Below are positions 8,132 to 16,503 of a stretch of DNA of 64,000 bases, in pieces (positions within the stretch are counted from its first letter, which is position 1; every line of letters starts with the position of its first letter). A program made the translations under genes and the position numbers. The notes below the pieces were generated by a model. It saw only the letters and a program-made list of their open reading frames with translations, was not told the origin of the DNA and did not search any database. Source of the stretch: PFJX01 sp964542455 (lineage in GTDB: Bacteria; Pseudomonadota; Gammaproteobacteria; Burkholderiales; Thiobacillaceae); contig CAZIUC010000011.1 of the NCBI GenBank assembly GCA_964542455.1, positions 44,489-108,488 on the forward strand. Reading direction: 5' to 3'.

Positions 8132-8229
8132 GATTTCGGATTTCGGATTGCGGATTTCGGATGTGGGGTGCGCGCTTGCGCGCGCCCTGCGGGTTTCAAA
8201 TCCGAAATCCGAAATCCGAAATCCGAAAT
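8132..8229. repeat. Paired heptamer arrays with GC-rich hairpin core, family B
   Basis: The left part carries GATTTCG units with one GATTGCG variant. The centre holds a palindromic segment GCGCGCTTGCGCGCGC. The right part carries inverted CGAAATC units. The element fills the gap between the NIT receptor stop and the cheA start, and the edge facing cheA shares a TTGCGGATTTCGGATGTGG-type segment with the copy at 12478. Confidence 0.9.
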
Positions 8230-8247
8230 TGAGCAAATCCGACATCG

Positions 8248-10413
8248 CTAGACCTTGTACAGGCTCGCCACGGCCGACAGCCGTTGCGCGAGGTGGGAGA
8301 GTTCGTCGGTGGCGACGCGGGTCTGCTCGGTCGCGCTGACGAAGCGGCTGGTGACGGCATGGATGTCGCTCATGGCGGTGGCGATCTGTTCGATGCCGGC
8401 GCTTTCCTGGCGCACGGCGGCGACGATCTGGCGGCTGCCCAGGCTGGTATCACGCACCACGCCTTCCAGGCCACGGATCGCCTCGCCCGCGCGCTGCACC
8501 AGATCGAGGCCGCGCACCACGCCCTTGGCGCCATCCTCGGTGGCCATCACCGCGCGGTCGGTGGCATGGCGGATCTCTTCCAGGATGTGCTGTACCTGTT
8601 CGGTGGAAGTCTGTGATTGTTCCGCGAGTTGCTTCACCTCGGTGGCGACCACCGCGAAGCCCAGTCCGGCCTCGCCGGCGCGGGTCGCCTCGATCGCCGC
8701 GTTGAGCGAAAGCAGACGCAGTTGTCGGGCGATGCCGCCCACCACCGAGGTGATCTCGCCAATACGCTGGGTCTGCTCGTTGAGGGACAAAATGGTTCGG
8801 GCGATGGCATCCACCTTGATGCTCACCTCACTGATGCCGACGATGCTTTCCTCCACCACCTGGCGCCCATGTTCGCCTTCACTGCGCGCCCGTTCCGCCA
8901 TTTCGCCGAGGCGCTGTGCTTTCTCCAGTGTTTGCCCCGAGGTGGCGCGGATCTGCTCCAGGGTGGTCATGGTTTCGGTGACCGAGGCGGCCTGTTCGCT
9001 GGCGCCTGAAGACTGTGCCGCCACCGCGCTGTGCATCTGGCTGACCGTCACCAGCAGGGTGGAGCCGGTTTCGCGTACCCGTCCGGCCAGGCCGGCGAGG
9101 CCCGCGGCCATGTGGTTGAGGCTGCCGGCAAGTCGGCCCAGGGTGTCGTCGCCTTCTTTCAGACGCCCGGCGAGGTCGCCGGCGGCGATACGTTGGGCGA
9201 AATGCTGGATTTCCAGACCGTGCCGTTCCAGTTCCGCGCTGCTGTCGCGTTCGCGTTTCAGTTGCCGTCCCTGCTCGGCCACCAGTTGGGCAAGCTGGTC
9301 ACGCAGCGCGTCCAGCCCTTGGCCCAGTTCGCCCAGTTCGTCGCGACTCCTGGGCGGCAGGGAGACGTTGAAGTTGCCGCCGGCGATGCCGTGCATGGCG
9401 GTGAGCAGCCAGCGCGAATTGCCGCTGACGTTGCGCGCCACCCGCACGATCAGCCACAGGCTGGGCGGAATCGGCAGCAAGGCCAACAAAACGATCAGCG
9501 CCAGGCGCCGGCGGCTGCTGGCATCCAGTTCGCTGGTCAGGTCCGCGAGGTAGCGCGCATAGGTGGTTTCCACGTCGTGCAGGCGTTCAATGCGGCAACT
9601 GGCGCTGTCGAACCAGGCTTCCGGACTGAAACGTGATTTGGCCTGGCTATCGCGCAGGAGCGCACGCAAGGCGGGCAGGCCACGCACGCAGTCGGCCTGT
9701 TCCGCGTCGCGCCAGGCGAGGCGTAAGGGTTCCGGTGCCTGTGCCTGGAACAGGTCGAGAAGCAGGGTTTGATTGGCGGCAAGCTCGATCAATCGTTGTG
9801 CCAGCTTCGGGCTCGTATCTCCATTCAGCCAACGGCCACCTTCGGCCCGTTCCTGGCCGGCGGCTTCCTTGGCCTGGATCAGTCTGCGGTAGGCGGTGAA
9901 CTGGCGCGAGACTTCGACATCGGTCGAGTAGGCGGCGAGGCCTTCCAGTGTGCCCAGCAAGGCGCGTATCGCCACGCTGTACTTTTCCACGGCGCGCATG
10001 ACGGGGAGCGCCCTCTGGTCGACCTCGCCGCGCAGGCGGGTAAGGTCGCCGCGACGTTCCTTCAGCAGATCGGCCGCCAGGCCCAGGTCGTGTTTCGCGG
10101 ACTGCGCCTTGAGTGAATCCAGCGCATGCCAGGCCTGGTCGGTTGTCGCGCGCTGGCGCCCCAGTTCCGCCTCGAAGCGGCCGCCCTGGCTGGACAGGAA
10201 CAGGCTGGTGCGGCCGCGTTCCGCCTGCAGTTCATGCACCAGGTTGCCGATCGCGATGGACAGTGTGCCGGCTTGCGCCAGTTCCGCCATGCCAGCCTGC
10301 CGCAGGGTTTCCTGCCAGAGTGCGTGACCGGAGAACAGGCCAAGGGCGAGCATGGGCAAGACCAGCACGGCGATCAGCTTGTCGCGCATGGTGAGATTTT
10401 CCACATGGATCAT
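8248..10413 (-). CDS. Methyl-accepting chemotaxis protein with NIT sensor domain
   Basis: This is a 721-aa receptor. A transmembrane helix (about 12-32) precedes a periplasmic helical domain of NIT type (nitrate/nitrite sensing family, PF08376) recognisable from HELQAERGRTSLFLSSQGG and the following ELGRQRATTDQAW. A second membrane segment (about 320-340) is followed by HAMP (about 340-400) and the cytoplasmic signalling domain, whose hairpin reads LRLLSLNAAIEATRAGEAGLGF. I chose the ATG at 10413 because GGGAGA lies 5 nt upstream; the frame extends further but has no ribosome site. It lies between the globin-coupled receptor and cheA, separated from each by a repeat element. Ligand identity is inferred from the NIT family only. 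Confidence 0.9.
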   Translation of the reverse strand: MIHVENLTMRDKLIAVLVLPMLALGLFSGHALWQETLRQAGMAELAQAGTLSIAIGNLVHELQAERGRTSLFLSSQGGRFEAELGRQRATTDQAWHALDSLKAQSAKHDLGLAADLLKERRGDLTRLRGEVDQRALPVMRAVEKYSVAIRALLGTLEGLAAYSTDVEVSRQFTAYRRLIQAKEAAGQERAEGGRWLNGDTSPKLAQRLIELAANQTLLLDLFQAQAPEPLRLAWRDAEQADCVRGLPALRALLRDSQAKSRFSPEAWFDSASCRIERLHDVETTYARYLADLTSELDASSRRRLALIVLLALLPIPPSLWLIVRVARNVSGNSRWLLTAMHGIAGGNFNVSLPPRSRDELGELGQGLDALRDQLAQLVAEQGRQLKRERDSSAELERHGLEIQHFAQRIAAGDLAGRLKEGDDTLGRLAGSLNHMAAGLAGLAGRVRETGSTLLVTVSQMHSAVAAQSSGASEQAASVTETMTTLEQIRATSGQTLEKAQRLGEMAERARSEGEHGRQVVEESIVGISEVSIKVDAIARTILSLNEQTQRIGEITSVVGGIARQLRLLSLNAAIEATRAGEAGLGFAVVATEVKQLAEQSQTSTEQVQHILEEIRHATDRAVMATEDGAKGVVRGLDLVQRAGEAIRGLEGVVRDTSLGSRQIVAAVRQESAGIEQIATAMSDIHAVTSRFVSATEQTRVATDELSHLAQRLSAVASLYKV

Positions 10414-10450
10414 GTTTGTCTCCCGGGGTGGCAAGCGGCGAGCGCGCTCA

Positions 10451-10512
10451 TGTAGCGCCGGCATCCTTGCCGGCTGTTTGGAAAGACGCCGGCAAGGATG
10501 CCGGCGCTACAT
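10451..10512. repeat. Inverted repeat, family C (copy 1)
   Basis: A near-perfect inverted repeat whose arms read GTAGCGCCGGCATCCTTGCC and GGCAAGGATGCCGGCGCTAC, with a short spacer. It lies between the two receptor genes. Other copies are at 19970, 45122 and, as a half copy, 51005. Confidence 0.92.
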
Positions 10513-10525
10513 GGGCCGCTCAGCT

Positions 10526-12460
10526 TCATGCCACCCGCTCCCGGCCCGCTTCCATCACGCGCGACTTGGTTTCGATGATGTCGAGTAGTTCCACGATGCG
10601 GGCCGACAGGTTGCGTACCCGGCCCATCACCTGCGCGGCGTTGGGAAGGCGTCCGCTGTTCTGTTGTCGCACCACGTCGTGGATCAGTTCATGCAGTTCC
10701 CGGTGCGGCGCGTCCAGGGCGAGCATTTCCGGGATGTGGCCGTAGCGTTGCATTCCTTCGCTGTCGTACCAGCGACCCAACTGGCAGTGGTGGTGGGAAA
10801 CGGCTTCCTCCTCGGCGAGTGTCTCGCGTCCGGCCAGGAAGGCTTCCAGCCGCGTCACCCAGGTTAGGTGCAGAGTGCGCGCGCGGTCGAAGTCGAAGCG
10901 GGCGCCGCCCACCTGGAACAGTTTCACCATGTTCTGCAACAGGGCGGCGTAGTCGGTGAGCTGGTCGGTGGCGGCCTCGGTCTGGTGGGTGGCGGCGACG
11001 AACTGGCTGGTGACCTGACTGATGTCGCCCATGGCGATGCGGATCTGGTCAATGCCGGCGGCTTCCTGGCGCACGGCGGCGACGATCTGCTGGCTGGCCA
11101 TCGCGGTGTCGTGGATCACCCGGTTGAGGCCGTGCAGGGTCTCGCCGGCGCGGTCGGCCAGGTTGGCGCCGCGGTCGGCGCCTTCGTTGCCTTCTTCCAC
11201 GGCGCGCACCGCGCGCGCGGCGGCGTTGCGGATCTCCACCAGGATGCCCTGCACCTGGGTGGTCGCCTGGCGCGACTGCTCGGCCAGATCGCGCACCTCT
11301 TCCGCCACCACGGCGAAACCGCGCCCGGCGTCGCCGGCCTTGGCCGCCTCGATCGAGGCATTCAGCGCCAACATCTTGGATTGCGACGCCAATTCGCCGA
11401 CGGCATTGGTGATCTCGCCGATCTGTTGCAGGCGTTCGTTGAGTACACCGATGTGGCCGGCGATGGCCTCCACCTGTCCACGCGTGTGGCGCATGGCCTG
11501 CACCGCCGCTTCCACCACGGTTACCCCCTGGTCGCCCTCGGCGCGGGCGCGGTCGGCCACTTCCTTGAGGGCGGTGGCTTTTTCCAGGTTTTGCTGTGAA
11601 GTGGCCTTGATCTGTTCCAGGGTGGCGGTGGTCTCGCTGACCGAGGCGGCCTGCTGGGCGGCGCCGCTGGACTGGGCGCCGATCGAAGCGCGTACCTGTT
11701 CCACGCTGACCAGCATGGCGTTGCTCGATTCCGCGACTTCGCTGGTCATTTCCGCGAGGCGGTCGACCATCTTGTTCAGGTTGCCGCCGAGACGGGAAAG
11801 GTCATCCTCACCTGCCAACCCTCCCGCTGTTTCCACCCGCGCGGTCAGATCGCCCTGTGCGACCCGGTCGATGAGATTGTTGAAGGCGGCCAGGCGCTGT
11901 TCCAGTTCCTCCCTGGACAGGTTGACTACATTGAGTTCGCTGCTGAGGCTGTGGATGTAGGTGTCGATGGCGAGTTGGGCATCCAGCGACAGCACCTTGT
12001 CCAGCGCCAGCACGGCTTGCAGGGCGCGCCCGTGCTTGAAGATGATGGGCGCGAGCAACTGCATGTAGACGGAATAACTGCCCAGGTACCAGCGCGGGGT
12101 GAGGCCGATCTTGTGATGGAGCACGCCCACGCGCAGGCGCCGCTCGAAGTAGTCCGGCCCCAGATCGCCCTTGAACAGTTCCAGCAGATAAGCGCGCTGC
12201 GTGCGTTTCAGCCGTTCCATATTGGAACCGACGCCGCGGATCAGTTGTTCCAGTTCCGGGTAATGCTGGATGTTGACATAGAAGCCATCCACGACGGCAT
12301 CGGCATGGCGTTCGATCACCGGCGCCAGTTCCACCAGCAAGGCCAGATCCGCCTCGGTCAGGCCGACGAAGGCCTTGTGCTGTGCCTGCTGTTCCGGGCC
12401 CAGATTCATGAGTTCGGAGAGATTGGCGCTGGCGGTGTCGGTCAGGAATTTTTCGATCAT
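10526..12460 (-). CDS. Globin-coupled chemoreceptor with C-terminal CZB domain (HemAT-like)
   Basis: This is a 644-aa soluble receptor with no membrane segments. Residues about 20-180 form a globin-coupled sensor domain: the proximal-His region VGVLHHKIGLTPRWYLGSY fits the family, so heme-based O2 sensing is likely. Residues about 185-500 carry the methyl-accepting signalling domain (hairpin MLALNASIEAAKAGDAGRGF). Residues about 515-635 form a CZB zinc-binding domain with all ligands of HxxW, CxxGxW and HxxxH type (HLTW, CQLGRW, HRELH). The product therefore pairs an oxygen input with a zinc-type input. It follows the REC-HD-GYP gene after a 160-bp gap filled by a heptamer element. Confidence 0.93.
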   Translation of the reverse strand: MIEKFLTDTASANLSELMNLGPEQQAQHKAFVGLTEADLALLVELAPVIERHADAVVDGFYVNIQHYPELEQLIRGVGSNMERLKRTQRAYLLELFKGDLGPDYFERRLRVGVLHHKIGLTPRWYLGSYSVYMQLLAPIIFKHGRALQAVLALDKVLSLDAQLAIDTYIHSLSSELNVVNLSREELEQRLAAFNNLIDRVAQGDLTARVETAGGLAGEDDLSRLGGNLNKMVDRLAEMTSEVAESSNAMLVSVEQVRASIGAQSSGAAQQAASVSETTATLEQIKATSQQNLEKATALKEVADRARAEGDQGVTVVEAAVQAMRHTRGQVEAIAGHIGVLNERLQQIGEITNAVGELASQSKMLALNASIEAAKAGDAGRGFAVVAEEVRDLAEQSRQATTQVQGILVEIRNAAARAVRAVEEGNEGADRGANLADRAGETLHGLNRVIHDTAMASQQIVAAVRQEAAGIDQIRIAMGDISQVTSQFVAATHQTEAATDQLTDYAALLQNMVKLFQVGGARFDFDRARTLHLTWVTRLEAFLAGRETLAEEEAVSHHHCQLGRWYDSEGMQRYGHIPEMLALDAPHRELHELIHDVVRQQNSGRLPNAAQVMGRVRNLSARIVELLDIIETKSRVMEAGRERVA

Positions 12461-12477
12461 TCAAACACCCATTTTTA

Positions 12478-12615
12478 TTTCGGATTTCGGATTTCGGATT
12501 TCGGATTTCGGATTTGGCCCATTTCGGATTTCGGATTGCGGATTTCGGATGTGGGAAATCGGGCGCGGCGCAGCCGCGCGAGAAAAATCCGAAATCCGAA
12601 ATCCGACATCCGAAA
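12478..12615. repeat. Large heptamer element with GC-rich hairpin, family B
   Basis: Two runs of GATTTCG units on the left are followed by the GC-rich segment GCGCGGCGCAGCCGCGCGAG and inverted CGAAATC units on the right. The central segment matches, in reverse orientation, the core of the element at 14236. It occupies the gap between the HD-GYP gene and the globin receptor. Confidence 0.92.
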
Positions 12616-12620
12616 TTGCT

Positions 12621-13700
12621 TCATCTCCGGTCTCTCCACTCCATCGCATCACCACTGATGTTGTGGAACAGATCTGCGTCGCGGCCGCGCACGGCGTTGG
12701 CGGGGAGGTCCAGGCGAACGGGATCGTTCTCCAGGATATCCAGGAAGACGGCGATGATTTCCGGGTCCCAGAAACCACGCGCGGTTTCCTCGCGCAGGAT
12801 GCGGATGACTTCGTCGCGCGGCAGGGCGGGTTTGTAGGGGCGTTCGCTGGAGAGGGCGTCGTACACGTCCACCACCTGGAAGATGCGCGCCAGCAGGGGG
12901 ATGTCGCTGCCGGCCAGGCCGGAGGGGTAACCGCCGCCGTTCCACTTTTCATGGTGGTAGCGAATGATGTCCACGGTGTGGCGCATGGTGCGCAGGGCGC
13001 TGCACAGATAAGCGCCGGTGGTCGGATGTGATCGCATGATCGCCCACTCCGCTTCATCCAGTTTTCCCTTCTTGAGCAGCACGGCGTCGGGGATGGCGAC
13101 CTTGCCGATGTCGTGCAGGATGCCGCCGCGGCGCAGCGCCTCCAGATCGTCATAGGGCAGGTCGAGCGCTTTGCCCAGCACCACGGAGAGATGCGAGAGG
13201 CGGTCGCAGTGGTCGCCGGTGGTGCCGTCTTTGGCTTCGACCACGCGCGCCAGCGCGAACAGCACCGATTCGGTATCGTCGAGGCGGTCGGTCAGGCGCT
13301 TCTTGTCCACCGCCGCGCGTACCCGCGCGGTCAGTTCCACCGCGTTGAACGGCTTGGTGATGTAGTCGGAAGCGCCCACTTCCATGCCGTGCACCACATC
13401 GTCCGGACTGCCCAGGGAGGTGAGCATGATGATGGGCAGCAGACGAAATTCCTCCTGCTCACGCAGCCGGCGGCAGACTTCGATGCCGTCGAGGTCGGGC
13501 ATCATCACGTCGAGCAGGACCACATCGGGGCGCAGGGCGGCGATGCGCGTCAGGGCGGCATCGCCGCCATCCGCCTCCAGCACCTCGAATTCTTGTGAAC
13601 CCAGTACCGCGCGAATCAGCGCGCGGTTGGTGGCCATGTCGTCCACCACCAGAATGCGGGCATGGCCGCCGCTTGTATGAGCGCTGTACGTCGAGTTCAT
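12621..13700 (-). CDS. REC-HD-GYP cyclic-di-GMP phosphodiesterase (RpfG-like)
   Basis: This is a 359-aa protein. A receiver (residues about 15-135, phospho-acceptor in VVLLDVMMPDLDG) precedes an HD-GYP domain (about 145-350). HD motif residues are seen in GGILHDIGKVAIP and downstream in MRSHPTTG, HHEKWNGGGYP and VVDVYDAL. HD-GYP enzymes hydrolyse cyclic-di-GMP to pGpG or GMP; the GGYP form is normal. Its ATG overlaps the stop of the upstream cheW (ATGA), so it is translationally coupled to the chemosensory genes and is a likely phospho-target of CheA. That would give the pathway a degrading arm opposite the GGDEF protein at its end. Confidence 0.93.
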   Translation of the reverse strand: MNSTYSAHTSGGHARILVVDDMATNRALIRAVLGSQEFEVLEADGGDAALTRIAALRPDVVLLDVMMPDLDGIEVCRRLREQEEFRLLPIIMLTSLGSPDDVVHGMEVGASDYITKPFNAVELTARVRAAVDKKRLTDRLDDTESVLFALARVVEAKDGTTGDHCDRLSHLSVVLGKALDLPYDDLEALRRGGILHDIGKVAIPDAVLLKKGKLDEAEWAIMRSHPTTGAYLCSALRTMRHTVDIIRYHHEKWNGGGYPSGLAGSDIPLLARIFQVVDVYDALSSERPYKPALPRDEVIRILREETARGFWDPEIIAVFLDILENDPVRLDLPANAVRGRDADLFHNISGDAMEWRDRR

Positions 13701-14350
13701 GTGTGTTCCTCTATCCTGATTCGCGGGTCGCCCAGCAGGGCTTCCAGATCCAGCATGGCCAATCGGCCGGCATGAATGCCGGTAATCCAGTTTTCTTCGC
13801 CGGCGGCGGCGCCGGGCAGGGCGGGTCCGAGTGATTCGGGTCGATAGCGGTCGTTGCCGAGCACCTCGGCCACACGCAGGCCGACGTGGTAACCGGCGGC
13901 GCTGACCATTACCAGCCGGGTTTCTTCGCTGTCCTCACTGTTTTCCGCATTTTCCATCTCGTCGTTCACGACCCGGAGCAAGCGCGCCAGGTCGAGCACG
14001 GCAAGCAATTGGCCGCGCCGCGGCATCACGCCGGCGATGAACGAAGGGGTGCCAGGCACCGGGGTGAGGCCGCGCGGCCGCACGATTTCATCCAGCCAAC
14101 GATAGGGAATGCCATAGTGCTCCCGCGAGCCCAGCCGTACCGCGAGAAACAGGTCGCCGCGCGGCGTCCGCAGGGCCTGGTCGCTTTCGCTCGCCAGGCG
14201 CACCGCGCGACGATGCAGAACGGCGCGAGCGTGGTCCGATTGCAGATTGGCGATTGCGGATTGCGGATTTTCCTCGCGCGGCCGCGCCGTGCCTGATTCA
14301 TCAACTCCGCGATCGCCAATCCGAAATCCGAAATCCGATGATTGCTTCAT
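13697..14350 (-). CDS. cheW: CheW-type coupling protein with repeat-derived N-terminus
   Basis: This is a 217-aa protein. The CheW fold spans residues about 62-210 (GDLFLAVRLGSREHYGIPYRW, FIAGVMPRRGQLLAVLDLARL). It would link CheA to receptors. The ATG at 14350 overlaps the cheR stop (ATGA), and no later start has a better ribosome site. If this start is used, residues about 4-39 (for example DFGFRIGDRG) are translated from the heptamer element at 14236-14340. The core of the protein resembles WspD/WspB-type proteins by context. Leaderless or alternative non-ATG initiation downstream cannot be excluded. Confidence 0.85.
   Translation of the reverse strand: MKQSSDFGFRIGDRGVDESGTARPREENPQSAIANLQSDHARAVLHRRAVRLASESDQALRTPRGDLFLAVRLGSREHYGIPYRWLDEIVRPRGLTPVPGTPSFIAGVMPRRGQLLAVLDLARLLRVVNDEMENAENSEDSEETRLVMVSAAGYHVGLRVAEVLGNDRYRPESLGPALPGAAAGEENWITGIHAGRLAMLDLEALLGDPRIRIEEHT
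14236..14340. repeat. Heptamer element with GC-rich core, family B, at the 5' end of cheW
   Basis: Degenerate GATTGCG units, a core CTCGCGCGGCCGCGCCGTGC, and inverted CGAAATC units close to the cheR stop. The core matches that of the 12478 element read on the other strand, showing that these are copies of one composite element rather than chance tandem repeats. Confidence 0.88.
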
Positions 14351-15843
14351 CGCTTACTCCCGTTGTCCACCTCGTACATGCGCAGTTCGTGGCGCAGGAT
14401 GGTCGCCATCCGTTCGTGGTCGCGCCCGGCGGCATCGTGCAGGCGGCGATCCGGTTGCGCGCGCTCGGCGATGGCCAGGGCGTTCTTCATCGACTTGAGC
14501 CCGCTCGCGCGCGCCCCTTGGCGCATCTGCAACAGAGCGAGCTGGTAGTGAGCTTCCACGAAGTTGCGGTCCAGGTAGAGGGTGCGGCGCAGGGATTCCT
14601 CTGCCGCTTGCGGGCGATGCAGTTCCAGCAGGATGAGCGCGCGCAGGAAGTGGCTGTGCTTGTCGCCGGGATCATCCGCCAGGCTGGCGTCGCAAGCGAC
14701 CAGCGCTTCGCGCGCGCGACCCAGGTTGGCCAGCGCCTTGGCGCGGAATTGCCGCAGCAGCGCGCTATCGTCGCCCCGCGCCTGGCGTGCCGAGGTCGCC
14801 GCCAGGGCTTCGTGCCAGGCCTCGCGCCCGAGCAGGCCGGTGATGTCCTCATAGTTGGCGGCCGGCGTGGCAACGGCGGGGGATGCAGGTTGTGAAACGA
14901 CGTGGGAAGCGACTTGGCGGGGGGCTTGCGGTGGCGGTCGTTTGGCTGGCCGCGCCACCTCGACTTCCGGCACAGGCGTTGGAGTGAAGTCCAGGCGCCG
15001 CAGGTAGAAAGCGTTGCTTAGAGCATGCAGGGAAAAACCGTCCAACGTGCCGCTGTCGATCAGGTCGGAGGCACCCAGCAGCAAGTGGCCGCCGGGCACC
15101 AGGCAGGCGTGGAACTTGTGCATCACCTTGGCGACGATGGCCGGGTCGAAATAGATGAAGACGTTGCGGCAGAGGATCAGGTCGAGCGCGTTGGTTTCGC
15201 TCAGCATCGACGGAAAACTGTCTTCGCGCAGGTTCAGGTAGGCGAAGTGGACATGCTCGCGCAAGGCCGCCGAGATCGACCAGGTACGATCCTTTTCCTG
15301 GCGAAAATGGCGCCTTCGGGCGGCTTCCGGGGTGGCGCGCAGCGACCATTCGCTGTAGCGCCCGCGCAGGGCGCGCGCCAGGGCTTCGGAGTTGATGTCG
15401 GTGCCGAGCAGGTGCAGATTCCAGTGTTCCCGGTCGGGCAGCAGTTCCGCCAGCAGCATGGCCAGGCTATACAGCTCCTGGCCATCGGAACTGCCCGCGC
15501 TCCAGATGCGCAGGGAGAGACTGTTTTCCGCGCGCCGCCGCGCGATCAGTTCTGGCAGCCATTGTTCGCGCAGCCAGGCCATCTGTGCCTGGTCGCGGAA
15601 GAAATAGCTCTCGCCCACGGTGATGCCGGCGATCAGGTGTTCATGCTCCGGCGAACTTGCCTGTGCCGCGCGCAGGGCGGCCAGATAATCCGCCGCGTCG
15701 CCATGGCCGAAGCGGGTAAGGCCATCAGCCACGGTGCGGCGCAGGGTGTCCATCTGGTGGTCGAGAATGCGGATGCCGGTGCGCTCGCGCACCAGCAGAC
15801 AGAGCTGCTCTTCGATGGCGGCTGGCAGGGCGGTGGCCGGCAT
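14347..15843 (-). CDS. cheR: CheR methyltransferase with TPR tail (WspC-like)
   Basis: This is a 498-aa protein. It has an N-terminal helical CheR domain, a SAM-dependent methyltransferase core (about 60-275; the SAM loop reads WSAGSSDGQELYSLAM, and LILCRNVFIYFD is typical), a Pro/Ala linker and C-terminal TPR-like helices (about 340-480). It methylates receptor glutamates. The SAM loop normally reads CSTGEEPYS, so Cys/Thr/Pro are replaced here. The start is the ATG at 15843 overlapping the cheW stop as TGATG; a TTG lies one codon upstream. CheR with a TPR tail is typical of Wsp and related alternative systems. Confidence 0.93.
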   Translation of the reverse strand: MPATALPAAIEEQLCLLVRERTGIRILDHQMDTLRRTVADGLTRFGHGDAADYLAALRAAQASSPEHEHLIAGITVGESYFFRDQAQMAWLREQWLPELIARRRAENSLSLRIWSAGSSDGQELYSLAMLLAELLPDREHWNLHLLGTDINSEALARALRGRYSEWSLRATPEAARRRHFRQEKDRTWSISAALREHVHFAYLNLREDSFPSMLSETNALDLILCRNVFIYFDPAIVAKVMHKFHACLVPGGHLLLGASDLIDSGTLDGFSLHALSNAFYLRRLDFTPTPVPEVEVARPAKRPPPQAPRQVASHVVSQPASPAVATPAANYEDITGLLGREAWHEALAATSARQARGDDSALLRQFRAKALANLGRAREALVACDASLADDPGDKHSHFLRALILLELHRPQAAEESLRRTLYLDRNFVEAHYQLALLQMRQGARASGLKSMKNALAIAERAQPDRRLHDAAGRDHERMATILRHELRMYEVDNGSKR

Positions 15844-16394
15844 CAATCCGCCTCCTCGGGGGGCAGCGAACGAAGTGAGCGTGGGGGCTCAATTTCCCGG
15901 CACAGGGAGAGCAGTTCGTCATTGAGGGCGAGCGGCTGCGACAGGCCGGACAGATCGATATCCAGGATGCGCAGCGCATCGAGCAGGAGGGCGGTGCCGT
16001 CGCCGCTGGTGACCGCCGAGAGCACTGGCGGCAGGCCGTCGCGGAACAAGGAGTCGCCCCGCAGGGCCGAGCGCGGCACCGCCCGCACGCCCCGCACTTC
16101 ATCCACCACCAGGCCGGCGCGCAAGCTGCCGATGGCCGCCAGTACCACCGGGGTATCCAGTGCGTAGTGTGACGTCGTCGTGAGATTGAGACGGCGTCCC
16201 AGGTCGAGCACCGGTACCGCTTCACCGCGCAGGTTCATCACCCCCAGCAGATAGTCCGGTCCTTCCGGCACGCGCTGTACCCGCATCAGCGGCAGCAGGC
16301 GTTCCACATCGTTCAGGCGCAGACAGAAAAGATGCCCCGCCACCGCCATATAAAGAAGGCGATGCAAGGCGTCGTTGTTCGCTGCGCTATTCAT
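15843..16394 (-). CDS. cheW: CheW-type coupling protein (first gene of chemosensory operon)
   Basis: A 183-aa CheW-fold protein (LFCLRLNDVERLLPLMRVQRVP, YLLGVMNLRGEAVPVLDLGRR, VVLAAIGSLRAGLVVDEVRGV), longer than typical CheW by a C-terminal tail. It has no gene on its strand immediately upstream except lspA's far neighbours, so the operon promoter should lie at about 16400-16500, although I see no convincing -35/-10 pair. The last residues (EPPRSLRSLPPEEAD) are encoded by a segment of repeat-like character, ACGAAGTGAGCG within a GGGGG-flanked stretch, similar to one at about 435-465. Confidence 0.88.
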   Translation of the reverse strand: MNSAANNDALHRLLYMAVAGHLFCLRLNDVERLLPLMRVQRVPEGPDYLLGVMNLRGEAVPVLDLGRRLNLTTTSHYALDTPVVLAAIGSLRAGLVVDEVRGVRAVPRSALRGDSLFRDGLPPVLSAVTSGDGTALLLDALRILDIDLSGLSQPLALNDELLSLCREIEPPRSLRSLPPEEAD

Positions 16395-16503
16395 GGTCGG
16401 GAATGTTCCAGATTAAATCCCGACTATTAGCGACGAACTGGGGAGGAACTTTAGGGGATTTGCATGCCGACCTCGGGTCGGCCAGGTGGCGGCATTCCGT
16501 GTG

